Positions 38,593 to 49,261 are shown, counted from the stretch's first letter. The stretch is 64,000 bases of DNA from Roseicyclus mahoneyensis (GCF_003148775.1 NZ_QGGW01000002.1:248001-312000); one strand, 5' to 3'. Notes: generated from the sequence alone by a model not told the origin. Made by a program: numbers and translations.

Positions 38593-39690
38593 ATGGACCA
38601 CAGGACCATGACGACGACCGACCGAAAGACATCAAACCAGACCGTAATCGGTGACCTGAACGACCGGTCGCGTGAAGTGTTCCGTCGCGTGGTCGAAGGT
38701 TATCTTGAAACCGGCGCACCGGTGGGCTCGCGCACCTTGACGCGCAGCCTGTCGGAACAGGTCTCGGCGGCCACGATCCGCAACGTGATGCAGGATCTCG
38801 AATATCTGGGCTTGTTGGGCAGCCCTCATATCTCGGCTGGGCGCGTTCCGACGCAGTTGGGGTTGCGGATGTTCGTCGACGGTTTTCTTGAGGTGGGCGA
38901 GCTTGCGGCGACCGACAAGCAAAGCCTCGATGACACGCTCGGGTCCAATAACGGCGATGTGGGCGCGGCCCTCGACCGGATCGGCGCGGCGCTGTCGCAG
39001 GCCACTCATGGGGCGAGCGTCGTTTTGACCCCCAAGCGGGAGGCGCCGGTCAAGCATATTGAATTCGTGTCGCTGTCGCCCGATCGGGCCCTCGTCGTTC
39101 TGGTGTTTTCGGACGGTCATGTCGAAAACCGCGTGTTCCAGCCGCCGCCCGGCCATACGCCCAGTGCGATGCGCGAGGCGGCGAATTACCTCAACGCGCA
39201 TCTCGCCGACCGGACGTTAGGTGCGCTGCGCAACGAGATGCAGCATGAGGTGGATCAGCGCCGCGCCCAGATCGATCAGATCGCCAACCATCTGATCGAA
39301 GCGGGTCTGGCCGTCTGGGATGCCGAGGACAAGGAACAGGGCAGGCTCATCGTGCGCGGACGGTCGAACCTGCTGTCAGAGGCCGCCGAGGCGGAGGAGC
39401 TGGAACGTATCCGCCTGCTCTTTGACGACCTCGAACGCAAGCGCGACATCGCCGAGTTTCTGGAGCTTGCGGAAACCGGCGATGGAGTGCGCATTTTCAT
39501 CGGGTCCGAGAACAAGCTTTTCTCACTTTCGGGTTCCGCTCTGGTGGTCTCTCCCTATATGAACGCTGACCGGAAGATCGTGGGCGCGGTGGGTGTCATC
39601 GGCCCGACCCGTCTGAATTACGGGCGAATCGTCCCGATCGTGGATTACACGGCGCAGCTGGTCGGCAAACTGATCGCCGACCGCGGGTGA
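38593..39690 (+). CDS. hrcA: Heat-inducible transcription repressor HrcA
   Basis: HrcA (365 residues; 360 if the ATG at 38608 is used) is the repressor that binds CIRCE elements upstream of groESL. The N-terminal winged-helix region contains GAPVGSRTLTRSLSEQVSAA (residues about 40-60) and the central GAF-like domain follows. No CIRCE inverted repeat is visible upstream, so this copy is probably not self-regulated in the classic way. grpE follows 30 nt later in the same direction. Confidence 0.93.
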   Translation: MDHRTMTTTDRKTSNQTVIGDLNDRSREVFRRVVEGYLETGAPVGSRTLTRSLSEQVSAATIRNVMQDLEYLGLLGSPHISAGRVPTQLGLRMFVDGFLEVGELAATDKQSLDDTLGSNNGDVGAALDRIGAALSQATHGASVVLTPKREAPVKHIEFVSLSPDRALVVLVFSDGHVENRVFQPPPGHTPSAMREAANYLNAHLADRTLGALRNEMQHEVDQRRAQIDQIANHLIEAGLAVWDAEDKEQGRLIVRGRSNLLSEAAEAEELERIRLLFDDLERKRDIAEFLELAETGDGVRIFIGSENKLFSLSGSALVVSPYMNADRKIVGAVGVIGPTRLNYGRIVPIVDYTAQLVGKLIADRG

Positions 39691-39720
39691 GGCGCTGAAC
39701 TGAAGGATGAAGAGGCACGC

Positions 39721-40278
39721 ATGTCTGACGCGAAACATGATCATATCGCAAACCAGGAACAGCCGGAGGAGGCCGCCACCGCCGCGGTCGACCTGACCGC
39801 CGATATGCCGCTGGATGAGCTGGATGCGGTAAGGGCCGAGCGCGATGATCTTAGGGACCGGCTGCTCCGGACGCTGGCGGAATCGGAAAACGTGCGCAAA
39901 AGGGCAGACCGTGACCGGCGCGAGGCCGAGAGGTACGGCGGCTCTCGCATCGTGCGGGATCTGTTGCCGGTCTATGACAACCTGCGCCGCGCGCTGAACA
40001 GCGCGACGGATGCTGCGGGCGAGGCCGATGCTGCTTTGCTGGAAGGCGTCGAACTGACCATGCGCGAGTTGATCAAGGTTCTGGCCAAGCATGGCGTGAC
40101 CGTCATCGCACCCGAGATCGGTGATCAATTCGACCCGCAAAACCACGAGGCGATGTTCGAGGCCCCGGTGCCCGGCACCAAGGCGGGCGATATCTTGCAG
40201 GTGATGACCGAGGGATTCATCTTGCACGATCGGCTGGTGCGCCCGGCGCAGGTGGGCGTGTCGTCGAACCCCGGCTAA
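39721..40278 (+). CDS. grpE: Nucleotide exchange factor GrpE
   Basis: GrpE (185 residues) is the DnaK nucleotide exchange factor. It has an acidic N-terminal tail, a long coiled-coil segment (RAERDDLRDRLLRTLAESEN, about 38-58), the DLLPVYDNLRRAL region, and the C-terminal beta domain ending in PAQVGVSSN. It pairs with hrcA in the common alphaproteobacterial arrangement and is convergent with mutS, whose stop codon shares bases with its own. Confidence 0.95.
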   Translation: MSDAKHDHIANQEQPEEAATAAVDLTADMPLDELDAVRAERDDLRDRLLRTLAESENVRKRADRDRREAERYGGSRIVRDLLPVYDNLRRALNSATDAAGEADAALLEGVELTMRELIKVLAKHGVTVIAPEIGDQFDPQNHEAMFEAPVPGTKAGDILQVMTEGFILHDRLVRPAQVGVSSNPG

Positions 40279-42911
40279 CGACGTTCCGCGAGATCCTTCA
40301 ACTCATAGAGCAACTGCAGCGCATCCCGTGCCGTCAGATCGTCGGGGTGGATGGTCTTCAACCGATCTTCCACCGCCGATGATGCGGTCTGTTTCACGGG
40401 CAGCGCCGGCGCGGACGCGAAGAGGGGCAGATCGTCGATCACGGCCTTGCGCTCGCCGCCTTCGCGCTCGCCCTTTTCCAACGCCTTCAGCACTGTTTTC
40501 GCGCGCGCGATGACCCGGTCGGGCAGACCGGCCAGCTTGGCGACCTGCACGCCGTAGGACCGGTCGGCCGCGCCCTCGCGGACCTCGTGCAGGAAGATCA
40601 CGTCGCCCTGCCACTCCGTGACCGCGACGGTCGCATTGGTCAGCCCGTCCAGCCGCGCGGCAAGGCTCGTCATCTCATGGTAATGGGTGGCAAACAGCGC
40701 GCGGCATCGGTTCACGTCGTGCAGGTGTTCCAGCGTGGCCCAGGCGATGGACAGGCCATCATAAGTGGCCGTACCGCGCCCGATCTCGTCCAGGATCACC
40801 AGCGCGCGGTCATCGGCCTGATTGAGGATCGTGGCGGTTTCCACCATTTCGACCATGAAGGTCGACCGCCCGCGCGCAAGATCATCGGCTGCACCGACGC
40901 GGCTGAAAACCTGGCTGATCACCCCGATCTCGGCGCCGTCGGCAGGCACGAAGCTGCCCATCTGGGCCAGAATGGCGATCAACGCGTTCTGCCGCAGAAA
41001 GGTGGATTTGCCCGCCATGTTCGGGCCTGTCAGCAGCGTGACCGCGGCGCCGTCGCCCTTGGGGTTCAGCGCGCAATCATTCGCCACGAAGGGCGAACCG
41101 TCACGGGCCAGTGCCGCCTCGACAACGGGGTGTCGGCCGGCCTGGATGGTGAAGGCGCGGTCGTCGCGCATCACAGGCCGGGTCCAGTTGCCTTCGACCG
41201 CGCGGCGGGCCAGCGCAGCACTCAGGTCAAGCTCGGCCAATGCACGGGCGGTGACGCCGATCACGTCTTGCTGCGCCAGCACCGCATCGCGCAGGGATTG
41301 GAAGAGGGCGCGCTCGATCTCCTGCACGCGGTTGCCAGCGTTCAGGATCTTCGTTTCCAGTTCCGACAGCTCCAGCGTGGTGAAACGCACCGCATTGGCC
41401 GTGGTCTGACGGTGGATGAACCGTTCGGACAGCGGCGGTGACAGCATTTTCTGGGCGTGGGTCGCCGTTGTTTCGATGAAATAGCCCAGAACATTGTTGT
41501 GCTTGATCTTGAGCGAGGAGACGCCAGTCACCTCGACAAATTCGGCCTGCATCGGCCCGATCACGCTGCGCCCTTGATCGCGCAGATGGCGCACCTCGTC
41601 CATTTCGGCGCTGTAGCCCGGTGCAATCGACCCGCCATCGCGCAACTGCGGCGGCGGCTCTGCGACCAGCGCCCGGTCCAGCACGTCGCGCAGCGCGTCG
41701 TGGCCGGTCAGGCACTCGCGCGCATCCGACAAGATGGGCGGCAGGGCAAGGTCCGCAAGGGTCCGGGCGACCGCCTGTGCCCCGTGTAGCCCGTCGCGGA
41801 TCGCGGCAAGATCGCGCGGCCCGCCACGGTCGAGCGCCAGCCGCGACAAGGCGCGGTAAAGGTCGGGAATGCGCCGCAGATGTGCCTCGATATCGTCTCG
41901 AACAAGCATCTCAGACACGAAAAAAGCCACAGCGTCGTGCCGGTCTCGGATCACGCCCAAATCGGTCGACGGCCCCGACAGCCGACGTTCCAGCAGACGC
42001 GCGCCGCCCGCGGTCAGGGTCCGGTCCAGCACGGACAGAACCGTGTTCGCACGTCCGCCGGACAGCGCGTGGGTCAGTTCCAGATTGCGGCGCGTCGCGG
42101 CATCCAGTTGCAACACCTGCCCGGCGTTCTGCCGCCGTGGCGGGTGCAACAGCGGCAGACTTCCTTTCTGTGTCAGGCTCAAATAGTCGATCAGCGCGCC
42201 CATCGCCGCAATCTCGGGTCGGGTGAAGGCGCCAAAGGCGTCAAGCGACGAGACCTTGAACACATCGCCGATGCGCCCCTCTGCCCGACTGTCGAAACTG
42301 CTGGGCGCAAGCGGCGTGACGGCGGCGCCGATCTCCTCGATGATCTGGGTCCGCTCGGGCGCCATCCCATCCGATACCAGCACCTCGGACGGCATAAGCC
42401 GCGCCAGTTCCGGGCCAAGCCGCACGGGCGGGCAGGGCATGACCTGGAAATCCCCGGTCGAGATATCGCACCACGCCAGCGCACCCTCGCCCCGGATTTC
42501 GGCATAGGCGGCAAGATAGTTGTGGCGCCGCGCCTCGAGCAGCGTGTCCTCGGTCAGGGTGCCGGGGGTAACAAGGCGCACCACATCGCGCCGTACGACA
42601 GATTTCGCGCCGCGCTTCTTGGCCTCGGCCGGGTCTTCCAGCTGTTCGCAGATCGCCACGCGAAACCCCTTGCGGATCAGGGTCAGCAGGTAGCTTTCAG
42701 CGCTGTGGGCGGGCACGCCGCACATCGGAATATCATCGCCCGCATGCTGCCCGCGTTTGGTCAGCGCGATGTCGAGCGCGGCCGCTGCAGCGACCGCGTC
42801 GTCAAAGAACATCTCGTAGAAATCGCCCATCCGGTAGAACAGGAGCGCATCGGCATGCCGCCCCTTGATCTCAAGATACTGCGCCATCATCGGCGTAACC
42901 TGAGCCGTCAT
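40275..42911 (-). CDS. mutS: DNA mismatch repair protein MutS
   Basis: MutS (878 residues) recognises mismatches and small loops. The mismatch-binding FYEMFFDDA segment (GDFYEMF, about 43) is near the N-terminus, and the ATPase contains Walker A LTGPNMAGKST, Walker B ALVILDEIGRGT and the H-loop. The ATG at 42911 follows a GGGGG/TTGGG stretch; a TTG at 42935 would add 8 residues and was not chosen. Its end overlaps grpE. Confidence 0.96.
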   Translation of the reverse strand: MTAQVTPMMAQYLEIKGRHADALLFYRMGDFYEMFFDDAVAAAAALDIALTKRGQHAGDDIPMCGVPAHSAESYLLTLIRKGFRVAICEQLEDPAEAKKRGAKSVVRRDVVRLVTPGTLTEDTLLEARRHNYLAAYAEIRGEGALAWCDISTGDFQVMPCPPVRLGPELARLMPSEVLVSDGMAPERTQIIEEIGAAVTPLAPSSFDSRAEGRIGDVFKVSSLDAFGAFTRPEIAAMGALIDYLSLTQKGSLPLLHPPRRQNAGQVLQLDAATRRNLELTHALSGGRANTVLSVLDRTLTAGGARLLERRLSGPSTDLGVIRDRHDAVAFFVSEMLVRDDIEAHLRRIPDLYRALSRLALDRGGPRDLAAIRDGLHGAQAVARTLADLALPPILSDARECLTGHDALRDVLDRALVAEPPPQLRDGGSIAPGYSAEMDEVRHLRDQGRSVIGPMQAEFVEVTGVSSLKIKHNNVLGYFIETTATHAQKMLSPPLSERFIHRQTTANAVRFTTLELSELETKILNAGNRVQEIERALFQSLRDAVLAQQDVIGVTARALAELDLSAALARRAVEGNWTRPVMRDDRAFTIQAGRHPVVEAALARDGSPFVANDCALNPKGDGAAVTLLTGPNMAGKSTFLRQNALIAILAQMGSFVPADGAEIGVISQVFSRVGAADDLARGRSTFMVEMVETATILNQADDRALVILDEIGRGTATYDGLSIAWATLEHLHDVNRCRALFATHYHEMTSLAARLDGLTNATVAVTEWQGDVIFLHEVREGAADRSYGVQVAKLAGLPDRVIARAKTVLKALEKGEREGGERKAVIDDLPLFASAPALPVKQTASSAVEDRLKTIHPDDLTARDALQLLYELKDLAERR

Positions 42912-43040
42912 CCCAACCCCCTTGCGACGCGGCAAACCCTACGCAAGGCCGCGCCGGGTGAGAAGCGCCAAAAGACCCGAGTTGCCGCTGCCACCCGCAA
43001 TGGATAAACCGGATTTCGGGCTTAGGGAGGGCACCACAGA

Positions 43041-45305
43041 ATGACCGACAGGACCAAGATCACCCGTGAAGAGGCGCTGGCCTATCACCTGGAACCGTAT
43101 CCGGGCAAGATCGACATTGTGGCCTCGACCCCGATGGCGACGCAGCGCGATCTGAGCCTTGCCTATTCCCCCGGCGTGGCCGTCCCCTGCGAGGTGATCG
43201 CCGAACGCCCCGAGGCTGCTTATGATTACACGACCAAGGGAAACCTTGTCGCCGTCATCACCAACGGGACGGCGGTTCTGGGTCTGGGCAATCTGGGCGC
43301 GTTGGCCTCCAAGCCCGTCATGGAAGGCAAGGCGGTGCTCTTCAAGCGGTTCGCCGACGTCAATTCCATCGACATCGAGCTCGATACCGAGGATCCCGAT
43401 GAGTTCTGCAAGGCGGTCAAGCTGATGTCGCCGACCTTTGGCGGCATCAACCTTGAGGATATCAAGGCGCCAGAATGTTTCATCATCGAGCAGCGTCTCA
43501 AGGAAGAATGCGACATTCCCGTTTTCCATGATGACCAGCACGGCACTGCGGTGATCTGTGCGGCCGGGCTCTTGAACGCGCTGCACCTGACCGGGAAGAA
43601 GATCGAGGATTGCAGGATCGTGCTGAACGGCGCAGGGGCGGCCGGCATCGCTTGTGTCGAGTTGCTCAAGACCATGGGCGCGCGCCATGAGAACTGCATC
43701 ATCTGCGACACCAAGGGGGTGGTCTATCAGGGCCGCACCGAGGGGATGAACCAGTGGAAATCGGCCCATGCGGTCAAGACTGACCTGCGCACGCTGGCCG
43801 AGGCGATGAAGGGCGCGGATGTGTTTCTTGGTGTCTCCGCCAAGGGGGCGGTGACGCGCGATATGGTGGCGGGCATGGCGCCGAACCCGGTCATCTTCGC
43901 CATGGCCAACCCTGATCCCGAAATCACCCCCGAAGAAGCGCATGAGGTCCGGCCCGATGCGATAGTGGCCACCGGCCGGTCGGACTATCCCAATCAGGTC
44001 AACAACGTTCTGGGCTTTCCCTATCTCTTCCGCGGTGCGCTGGATATCCATGCGCGCGCCATCAATGACGAGATGAAGATCGCCTGCGCCGAGGCGTTGG
44101 CGGCGCTGGCGCGTGAGGATGTGCCCGATGAGGTCGGAATCGCCTATGGGCGCAAGCTGTCCTTCGGGCGCGACTACATCATCCCGACGCCCTTCGATCC
44201 GCGCCTGATCTACATGATCCCGCCCGCCGTGGCACGCGCGGGCATGCACACGGGTGTGGCCCGGCGGCCGATCGCGGATCTGGAGGCCTATGCCAAGGGT
44301 CTGCGCGCCCGGTTGGACCCGACCAGTTCGATCCTTCAGGGCATCTATGCCCGCGCCAAGCAGGCACAGGCCCGGATGATCTTTGCCGAGGGCGACGACC
44401 TGCGCGTGCTGCGCGCGGCGGTCGCCTATCAGCGTCAGGGTCTTGGCAAGGCCTCGGTTGTCGGGCGTGAGGCGGATGTGAAGGAAAAGCTGCAAAGTGC
44501 CGGGCTGGGTGATGCCGTGCGGGAGCTTGAGGTGGTGAATGCCGCCAACACCCCGTATCTCGAAGGCTACAAGTCATTCCTCTATCAACGCTTGCAGCGC
44601 AAAGGGCATGACCGCGCCGACATTCACCGGCTGGCCGCCCGCGACCGGCATGTGTTCGCGGCGCTGATGCTGGCCCATGGCCATGGTGACGCGCTTGTCA
44701 CCGGGGCGACGCGCAAATCCGCCTATGTGCTGGATCTGATCGGAAAGGTCTTCGATGCGCGGGCGCAGGACGGGGCCGTGGGCATCACCGCCCTGCTGCA
44801 CAAGGGTCGGATCGTGCTGATCGGGGACACGCTGGTCCACGAATGGCCCGAGAAGGAGGACCTGGCCCTGATCGCCCAACGCGGCGCGCAGGTGGCCCGC
44901 GATCTGGGGCTGGAGCCGCGCGTGGCCTTCGTCAGCTTTTCGACCTACGGCTACCCGGTCAGCGAACGGGCCGAAAAGATGCACCAGGCGCCGCGTGTTC
45001 TGGACGAGATCGGCGTCGATTTCGAATATGATGGCGAGATGACCGTGGATGTGGCGCTGAACCCTGATGTGATGGCGCAATATCCCTTCACCCGCCTGTC
45101 AGGCCCGGCGAACGTGCTCGTCGTGCCCGCGCGTCATTCGGCGTCGATCTCGGTCAAGCTGATGCAGGAACTGGCGGGCGCCACGGTGATCGGGCCGATC
45201 CTGACCGGGCTAAAAAGCCCGATCCAGATCTGTTCCACGGTCTCGACCGCCAATGACATCTTGAACATGGCGGTCATGGCCGCCTGCGAGATGGGCCGTC
45301 ACTGA
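43041..45305 (+). CDS. maeB: NADP-dependent malic enzyme with C-terminal phosphotransacetylase-like domain
   Basis: MaeB (754 residues) decarboxylates malate to pyruvate with NADP+. The N-terminal malic-enzyme half (about 1-430) shows the SPGVAVPCEVIA segment, the metal and catalytic region FHDDQHGTA, and GAGAAGIA for the nucleotide. The C-terminal half (about 430-754) is a PTA-like domain, usually regulatory (acetyl-CoA sensing) in the MaeB fusion. The ATG is preceded by GGGAGGG. It is convergent with dnaJ. Confidence 0.94.
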   Translation: MTDRTKITREEALAYHLEPYPGKIDIVASTPMATQRDLSLAYSPGVAVPCEVIAERPEAAYDYTTKGNLVAVITNGTAVLGLGNLGALASKPVMEGKAVLFKRFADVNSIDIELDTEDPDEFCKAVKLMSPTFGGINLEDIKAPECFIIEQRLKEECDIPVFHDDQHGTAVICAAGLLNALHLTGKKIEDCRIVLNGAGAAGIACVELLKTMGARHENCIICDTKGVVYQGRTEGMNQWKSAHAVKTDLRTLAEAMKGADVFLGVSAKGAVTRDMVAGMAPNPVIFAMANPDPEITPEEAHEVRPDAIVATGRSDYPNQVNNVLGFPYLFRGALDIHARAINDEMKIACAEALAALAREDVPDEVGIAYGRKLSFGRDYIIPTPFDPRLIYMIPPAVARAGMHTGVARRPIADLEAYAKGLRARLDPTSSILQGIYARAKQAQARMIFAEGDDLRVLRAAVAYQRQGLGKASVVGREADVKEKLQSAGLGDAVRELEVVNAANTPYLEGYKSFLYQRLQRKGHDRADIHRLAARDRHVFAALMLAHGHGDALVTGATRKSAYVLDLIGKVFDARAQDGAVGITALLHKGRIVLIGDTLVHEWPEKEDLALIAQRGAQVARDLGLEPRVAFVSFSTYGYPVSERAEKMHQAPRVLDEIGVDFEYDGEMTVDVALNPDVMAQYPFTRLSGPANVLVVPARHSASISVKLMQELAGATVIGPILTGLKSPIQICSTVSTANDILNMAVMAACEMGRH

Positions 45306-45315
45306 ACGTCGGAGA

Positions 45316-45339
45316 GGGCTGGCCTCAGTTGGCCAGCCC
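45316..45339. terminator. GC-rich hairpin between convergent maeB and dnaJ
   Basis: A 9-bp perfect inverted repeat (GGGCTGGCC 45316-45324 and GGCCAGCCC 45331-45339) has a 6-nt loop. It overlaps the last codons of dnaJ. No T-run follows on either strand, so termination would need help; it may instead protect both 3' ends. Confidence 0.4.
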
Positions 45340-46485
45340 GTCCCAGAAATTCTTGACCTTGTCGAAAAATCCGCTGGCGTTGGGGTTGGTCGACTTGGCG
45401 CTCAACTCCTCGAACTTGCGGAGCAATTCCTTTTGTTCCGAGGTCAGGCTGACCGGGGTTTCCACCGCCAGCTCGATGTACATGTCGCCGATGCCGGGGC
45501 CGCGCAGCTGCGGCATGCCTTTGCTGCGCAGGCGCATCTGACGGCCCGATTGCGAGCCTTCGGGGACCTTTACGCGGCTACGACCACCGTCGATCGTGGG
45601 CACCTCGATCTCGCCGCCCAGCGCTGCCTTGGTCATCGACACTGGCACGCGGCAGAAAAGGTCTATCCCGTCGCGCTGGAACAGCGTGTGGTCGGCAACC
45701 TCGATGAAGATATAAAGGTCACCCGCAGGCCCGCCGCGCAGGCCCGCCTCGCCCTCGCCCGACAGGCGGATGCGTGTCCCGGATTCGACACCGGCCGGGA
45801 TGTTCACGCTCAACGCCCGATCCCTTTGCTGGCGGCCTGCGCCACCGCAGGTGCGGCAGGGGTTCTTGACGATCTGGCCTGTGCCCGAACAGGTGGGGCA
45901 GGTCCGTTCAACCGTGAAAAAGCCCTGTTGCGCGCGCACCTTGCCCATGCCCGAGCAGGTTGGGCAGGTGGTGGGTTCCGCGCCGCCTTCGGAGCCTGAA
46001 CCGTTGCACGACCCACAGGCCACCGAGGACGGCACCGTGATTTGCTTGTTCAGGCCCGCAAACGCCTCCTCAAGCGTGATCTTGAGGTTGTAGCGCAGGT
46101 CCGAGCCCCGGCTGGCGCGGCTGCGCGCACCACCGCGCTGGCCGCCCATGAAATCGCCGAAAAGGTCTTCGAACACATCGGAAAATGCGGATGCGAAATC
46201 ACCTTGTCCGGGCCTGCCGCCGCCATAGCCGCCCGCCCGCGCGCCGCCTGCCATGCCACCGTCGAATGCCGCATGGCCGAACCGGTCATAGGCGGCTTTC
46301 TTGTCGGCGTCCTTCAGCACGTCATAGGCCTCGTTCACTTCCTTGAACTGGGCCTCGGCATCGGGTTTGTCGGCGTTGCGGTCGGGGTGAAGTTCTTTCG
46401 CCTTGGTGCGATAGCCCTTCTTGATCTCATCGGCGGATGCGCCTTTCGAGACCCCGAGAACCTCGTAGTAGTCGCGCTTTGCCAT
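45325..46485 (-). CDS. dnaJ: Chaperone protein DnaJ
   Basis: DnaJ (386 residues) is the Hsp40 co-chaperone of DnaK. The J domain carries the HPD motif (33-35), followed by the Gly-rich region with [11 protein letters not shown], and the zinc-binding domain has four CxxCxGxG repeats ([32 protein letters not shown]). The C-terminal substrate domain is intact. It lies 74 nt downstream of dnaK, with an inverted repeat in the gap. Confidence 0.96.
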   Translation of the reverse strand: MAKRDYYEVLGVSKGASADEIKKGYRTKAKELHPDRNADKPDAEAQFKEVNEAYDVLKDADKKAAYDRFGHAAFDGGMAGGARAGGYGGGRPGQGDFASAFSDVFEDLFGDFMGGQRGGARSRASRGSDLRYNLKITLEEAFAGLNKQITVPSSVACGSCNGSGSEGGAEPTTCPTCSGMGKVRAQQGFFTVERTCPTCSGTGQIVKNPCRTCGGAGRQQRDRALSVNIPAGVESGTRIRLSGEGEAGLRGGPAGDLYIFIEVADHTLFQRDGIDLFCRVPVSMTKAALGGEIEVPTIDGGRSRVKVPEGSQSGRQMRLRSKGMPQLRGPGIGDMYIELAVETPVSLTSEQKELLRKFEELSAKSTNPNASGFFDKVKNFWDGLAN

Positions 46486-46509
46486 GCTGTCCCTTCCCTG
46501 GAACGCGCG

Positions 46510-46537
46510 GACCGGCCAAGGTTGCCCCCGGCCGGTC
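46510..46537 (-). other. Hairpin between dnaK and dnaJ
   Basis: GACCGGCC (46510-46517) and GGCCGGTC (46530-46537) form a perfect 8-bp stem with a 12-nt loop in the 74-nt intergenic gap. A hairpin here could set the DnaK:DnaJ ratio by partial termination or mRNA processing, which is an inference from position only. Confidence 0.45.
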
Positions 46538-46559
46538 GCTTGCGGGTCACATCACGCGA

Positions 46560-48470
46560 TCAGCCGCGCTTGCGGTCGTCGTCGAGGTCTTCGAAATCGG
46601 CGTCGACGATGTCATCATCCACCGGGCGCGCCGCATCGCGGTCATCGTCGCCGTCACCATCGTCGGCCGAGGCCTTGTAGATCGCTTCACCCAGACGCAT
46701 CGCCGCTTCGGTCACGTTCTGGATGCCGCTCTTGATCTTGCCGGTATCCTCGGTCTCAAGCTGTTCCTTTAGCGCCTTGATGGCCAGTTCGATGGCCTCG
46801 ATGGTGGCGGGATCGACCTTGTCGCCATGCTCGTCCATCGACTTTTCGGTCGAATGGATCAGGCTTTCGGCCTGGTTGCGAGTTTCGACAAGCTCGCGGC
46901 GCTTCTTGTCGGCGTCGGCGTTTTCCTCAGCCTCCTTGACCATGCGCTCGATATCCTCGTCGGTCAGACCGCCGGACGCCTGGATCGTGATCTTCTGCTC
47001 CTTGCCGGTGCCCTTGTCCTTGGCGCCGACCGACACGATGCCGTTGGCGTCGATGTCGAAGGTCACCTCGATCTGCGGCACACCGCGTGGCGCGGGCGGG
47101 ATGTTTTCAAGGTTGAACTGGCCCAGCATCTTGTTGTCGGCGGCCATCTCACGTTCGCCCTGAAACACACGGATCGTCACGGCATTCTGGTTGTCGTCGG
47201 CGGTCGAGAAGATCTGCGCCTTTTTCGTCGGGATCGTGGTGTTGCGGTCGATCAGGCGGGTAAAGACACCGCCGAGCGTCTCAATGCCAAGCGACAGCGG
47301 TGTCACGTCGAGCAGGACCACGTCCTTGACGTCGCCTTGCAACACGCCTGCCTGGATCGCTGCACCCAGCGCCACAACCTCGTCGGGGTTCACACCTTTG
47401 TGGGGTTCCTTGCCGAAGAACTTGGTCACTTCCTCGACAACCTTGGGCATGCGGGTCATGCCGCCGACCAGAACGACCTCGTCGATATCACCCTTGGACA
47501 GGCCAGCATCTTTCAACGCAGCCGCGCAAGGTTTCATCGATTTCACGATCAGGTCGCCGACCAGGCTTTCCAGCTTTGCGCGGGTCAGCTTCATGACCAT
47601 GTGCAGCGGCTGACCGTTCGAACCCATCGAGATGAAGGGCTGGTTTATTTCGGTCTGGGACGAAGAGGACAGTTCGATCTTGGCCTTTTCGGCAGCTTCC
47701 TTGAGGCGCCGAAGCGCCATCTTGTCCTTGGTCAGATCGACGCCATGCTCTTTTTTGAACTCGTCGGCCAGGTAATTGACGATCCGCATGTCGAAATCTT
47801 CGCCACCAAGGAACGTATCCCCGTTGGTCGATTTCACCTCGAACAGGCCATCGTCGATTTCCAGAATGGTGATGTCGAAGGTGCCGCCGCCAAGGTCATA
47901 GACCGCGATCGTCCGGTTTTCCTTCTTGTCGAGACCATAGGCCAGCGCCGCCGCCGTCGGCTCGTTGATGATGCGCAGTACTTCAAGGCCCGCGATCTTG
48001 CCGGCGTCTTTGGTCGCCTGGCGCTGGGCGTCGTTGAAATAGGCGGGGACAGTGATGACGGCCTGCGTCACCTCTTCGCCGAGATAGCTTTCGGCGGTTT
48101 CCTTCATCTTTGTCAGGATTTGCGCCGAAACCTGGCTGGGCGAGAATTTCTCACCGCGCACTTCGACCCAGGCGTCGCCGTTGCCGCCGTTGACGATCTT
48201 GTAGGGGACAAGGTTCTTGTCCTTCTCCACCTCGGCGTCGCCGAGACGACGGCCGATCAGGCGTTTTACAGCGAAAATGGTGTTTTCGGGGTTGGTCACG
48301 GCCTGCCGTTTAGCGGCTTGGCCCACCAGACGCTCATCCTCGGTATAGCCGACGATGGAGGGCGTGGTGCGCGCCCCTTCGGAGTTTTCGATGACACGCG
48401 GCTGGCTGCCATCCATGATGGCAACGCAGGAGTTGGTGGTGCCGAGGTCGATCCCAATCACTTTGGCCAT
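46560..48470 (-). CDS. dnaK: Chaperone protein DnaK (Hsp70)
   Basis: DnaK (636 residues) is the main Hsp70 chaperone. The N-terminal ATPase motif [11 protein letters not shown], the [11 protein letters not shown] segment, the linker with [12 protein letters not shown], and the acidic C-terminal tail ([10 protein letters not shown] then [15 protein letters not shown]) are present. The ATG follows GGACCTG closely. It is expressed with dnaJ, and a sigma-32-like promoter lies about 115 nt upstream. Confidence 0.97.
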   Translation of the reverse strand: MAKVIGIDLGTTNSCVAIMDGSQPRVIENSEGARTTPSIVGYTEDERLVGQAAKRQAVTNPENTIFAVKRLIGRRLGDAEVEKDKNLVPYKIVNGGNGDAWVEVRGEKFSPSQVSAQILTKMKETAESYLGEEVTQAVITVPAYFNDAQRQATKDAGKIAGLEVLRIINEPTAAALAYGLDKKENRTIAVYDLGGGTFDITILEIDDGLFEVKSTNGDTFLGGEDFDMRIVNYLADEFKKEHGVDLTKDKMALRRLKEAAEKAKIELSSSSQTEINQPFISMGSNGQPLHMVMKLTRAKLESLVGDLIVKSMKPCAAALKDAGLSKGDIDEVVLVGGMTRMPKVVEEVTKFFGKEPHKGVNPDEVVALGAAIQAGVLQGDVKDVVLLDVTPLSLGIETLGGVFTRLIDRNTTIPTKKAQIFSTADDNQNAVTIRVFQGEREMAADNKMLGQFNLENIPPAPRGVPQIEVTFDIDANGIVSVGAKDKGTGKEQKITIQASGGLTDEDIERMVKEAEENADADKKRRELVETRNQAESLIHSTEKSMDEHGDKVDPATIEAIELAIKALKEQLETEDTGKIKSGIQNVTEAAMRLGEAIYKASADDGDGDDDRDAARPVDDDIVDADFEDLDDDRKRG

Positions 48471-48592
48471 ATCGGTCAGGTCCCTTTTGCTTCAAGCGAA
48501 CAGGCGGTGGCGGGTCCGTTCAGGCCCCCGGTGCCGCCTTCGTGATGGTGTTTGATTTGGCCGGGGCTGCACGCCCGACCGGTTCGGACGGT

Positions 48593-48621
48593 ATATAGGG
48601 AGGTGGATTTGCCCCTGCAAG
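48593..48621 (-). promoter_or_regulatory. Heat-shock (sigma-32) type promoter for dnaK
   Basis: On the minus strand CTTGCA (48616-48621) is followed after 15 nt by CCCTATAT (48593-48600). These match the RpoH -35 (CTTGAA, one mismatch) and -10 (CCCCATNT, one mismatch). It sits 123 nt upstream of the dnaK start, giving a leader of about 115 nt. Confidence 0.65.
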
Positions 48622-48655
48622 CGCTGGACAGGGCGAGAAATCAAGGGGAATTGCC

Positions 48656-49261
48656 ATGACCGGTGCCATAGATGTGGGCGGTGTGACGGTCTGGCCGGGT
48701 TGGCTCTCCCCCGAGGCGCAGATCGCCATGGCCGCAGACATCCGCGCGGTGGTCGCGTCGGCGCCGCTTTATGCGCCGGAAACCCCGTGTGGTCGGAAGA
48801 TGTCGGTCAGGATGACGGCGGCGGGCGATTACGGCTGGATCTCTGATCGGCGGGGCTATCGCTACGAGAGCCGCCATCCCTCAGGCGTCGCATGGCCGAC
48901 CATCCCGGCCTCGGTGCTGGCGGTGTGGGAGGGCCTTGCGGGCGTGGCCCGGGCGCCGCAGTGCTGCCTTGTGAACTGGTATGACGAGGCTGCCCGCATG
49001 GGCCTGCATCAGGACCGTGACGAAGCGGATCTGACGATGCCGGTGGTCTCGATTTCGCTTGGCGATGATGCGCTTTTTCGGGTCGGGGGTGTGGTGCGCG
49101 GTGGCAAGACGCAGTCCATCTGGCTGCGGTCTGGCGATGTGGCGGTTCTGGGCGGCCCCGCCCGGTTGGCCTATCACGGCATAGATCGGGTGCGCCCCGG
49201 CAGTTCCACGCTGTTTCCGCGCGGCGGGCGCATCAACCTGACCCTGCGGGTGGTGGACTAG
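48656..49261 (+). CDS. alkB: AlkB-family alkylated DNA repair dioxygenase
   Basis: This 201-residue Fe(II)/2-oxoglutarate dioxygenase repairs 1-methyladenine and 3-methylcytosine by oxidative demethylation. The metal site is His118-x-Asp120 (HQDRDE) and His174 (AYHGIDR); the 2OG arginines are in GRINLTLR (192 and 198). The length and the CLVNWYDEAARMGLH segment fit the AlkB type. It is divergent from dnaK and convergent with the ABC permease, with a 1-nt gap between the stops. Confidence 0.93.
   Translation: MTGAIDVGGVTVWPGWLSPEAQIAMAADIRAVVASAPLYAPETPCGRKMSVRMTAAGDYGWISDRRGYRYESRHPSGVAWPTIPASVLAVWEGLAGVARAPQCCLVNWYDEAARMGLHQDRDEADLTMPVVSISLGDDALFRVGGVVRGGKTQSIWLRSGDVAVLGGPARLAYHGIDRVRPGSSTLFPRGGRINLTLRVVD

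Noticed and set aside
42939-44495. A 518-codon open frame on the minus strand opposite the malic enzyme gene
   Set aside because: The plus-strand maeB is complete with intact motifs. The minus frame has no recognisable domain and arises from codon bias.
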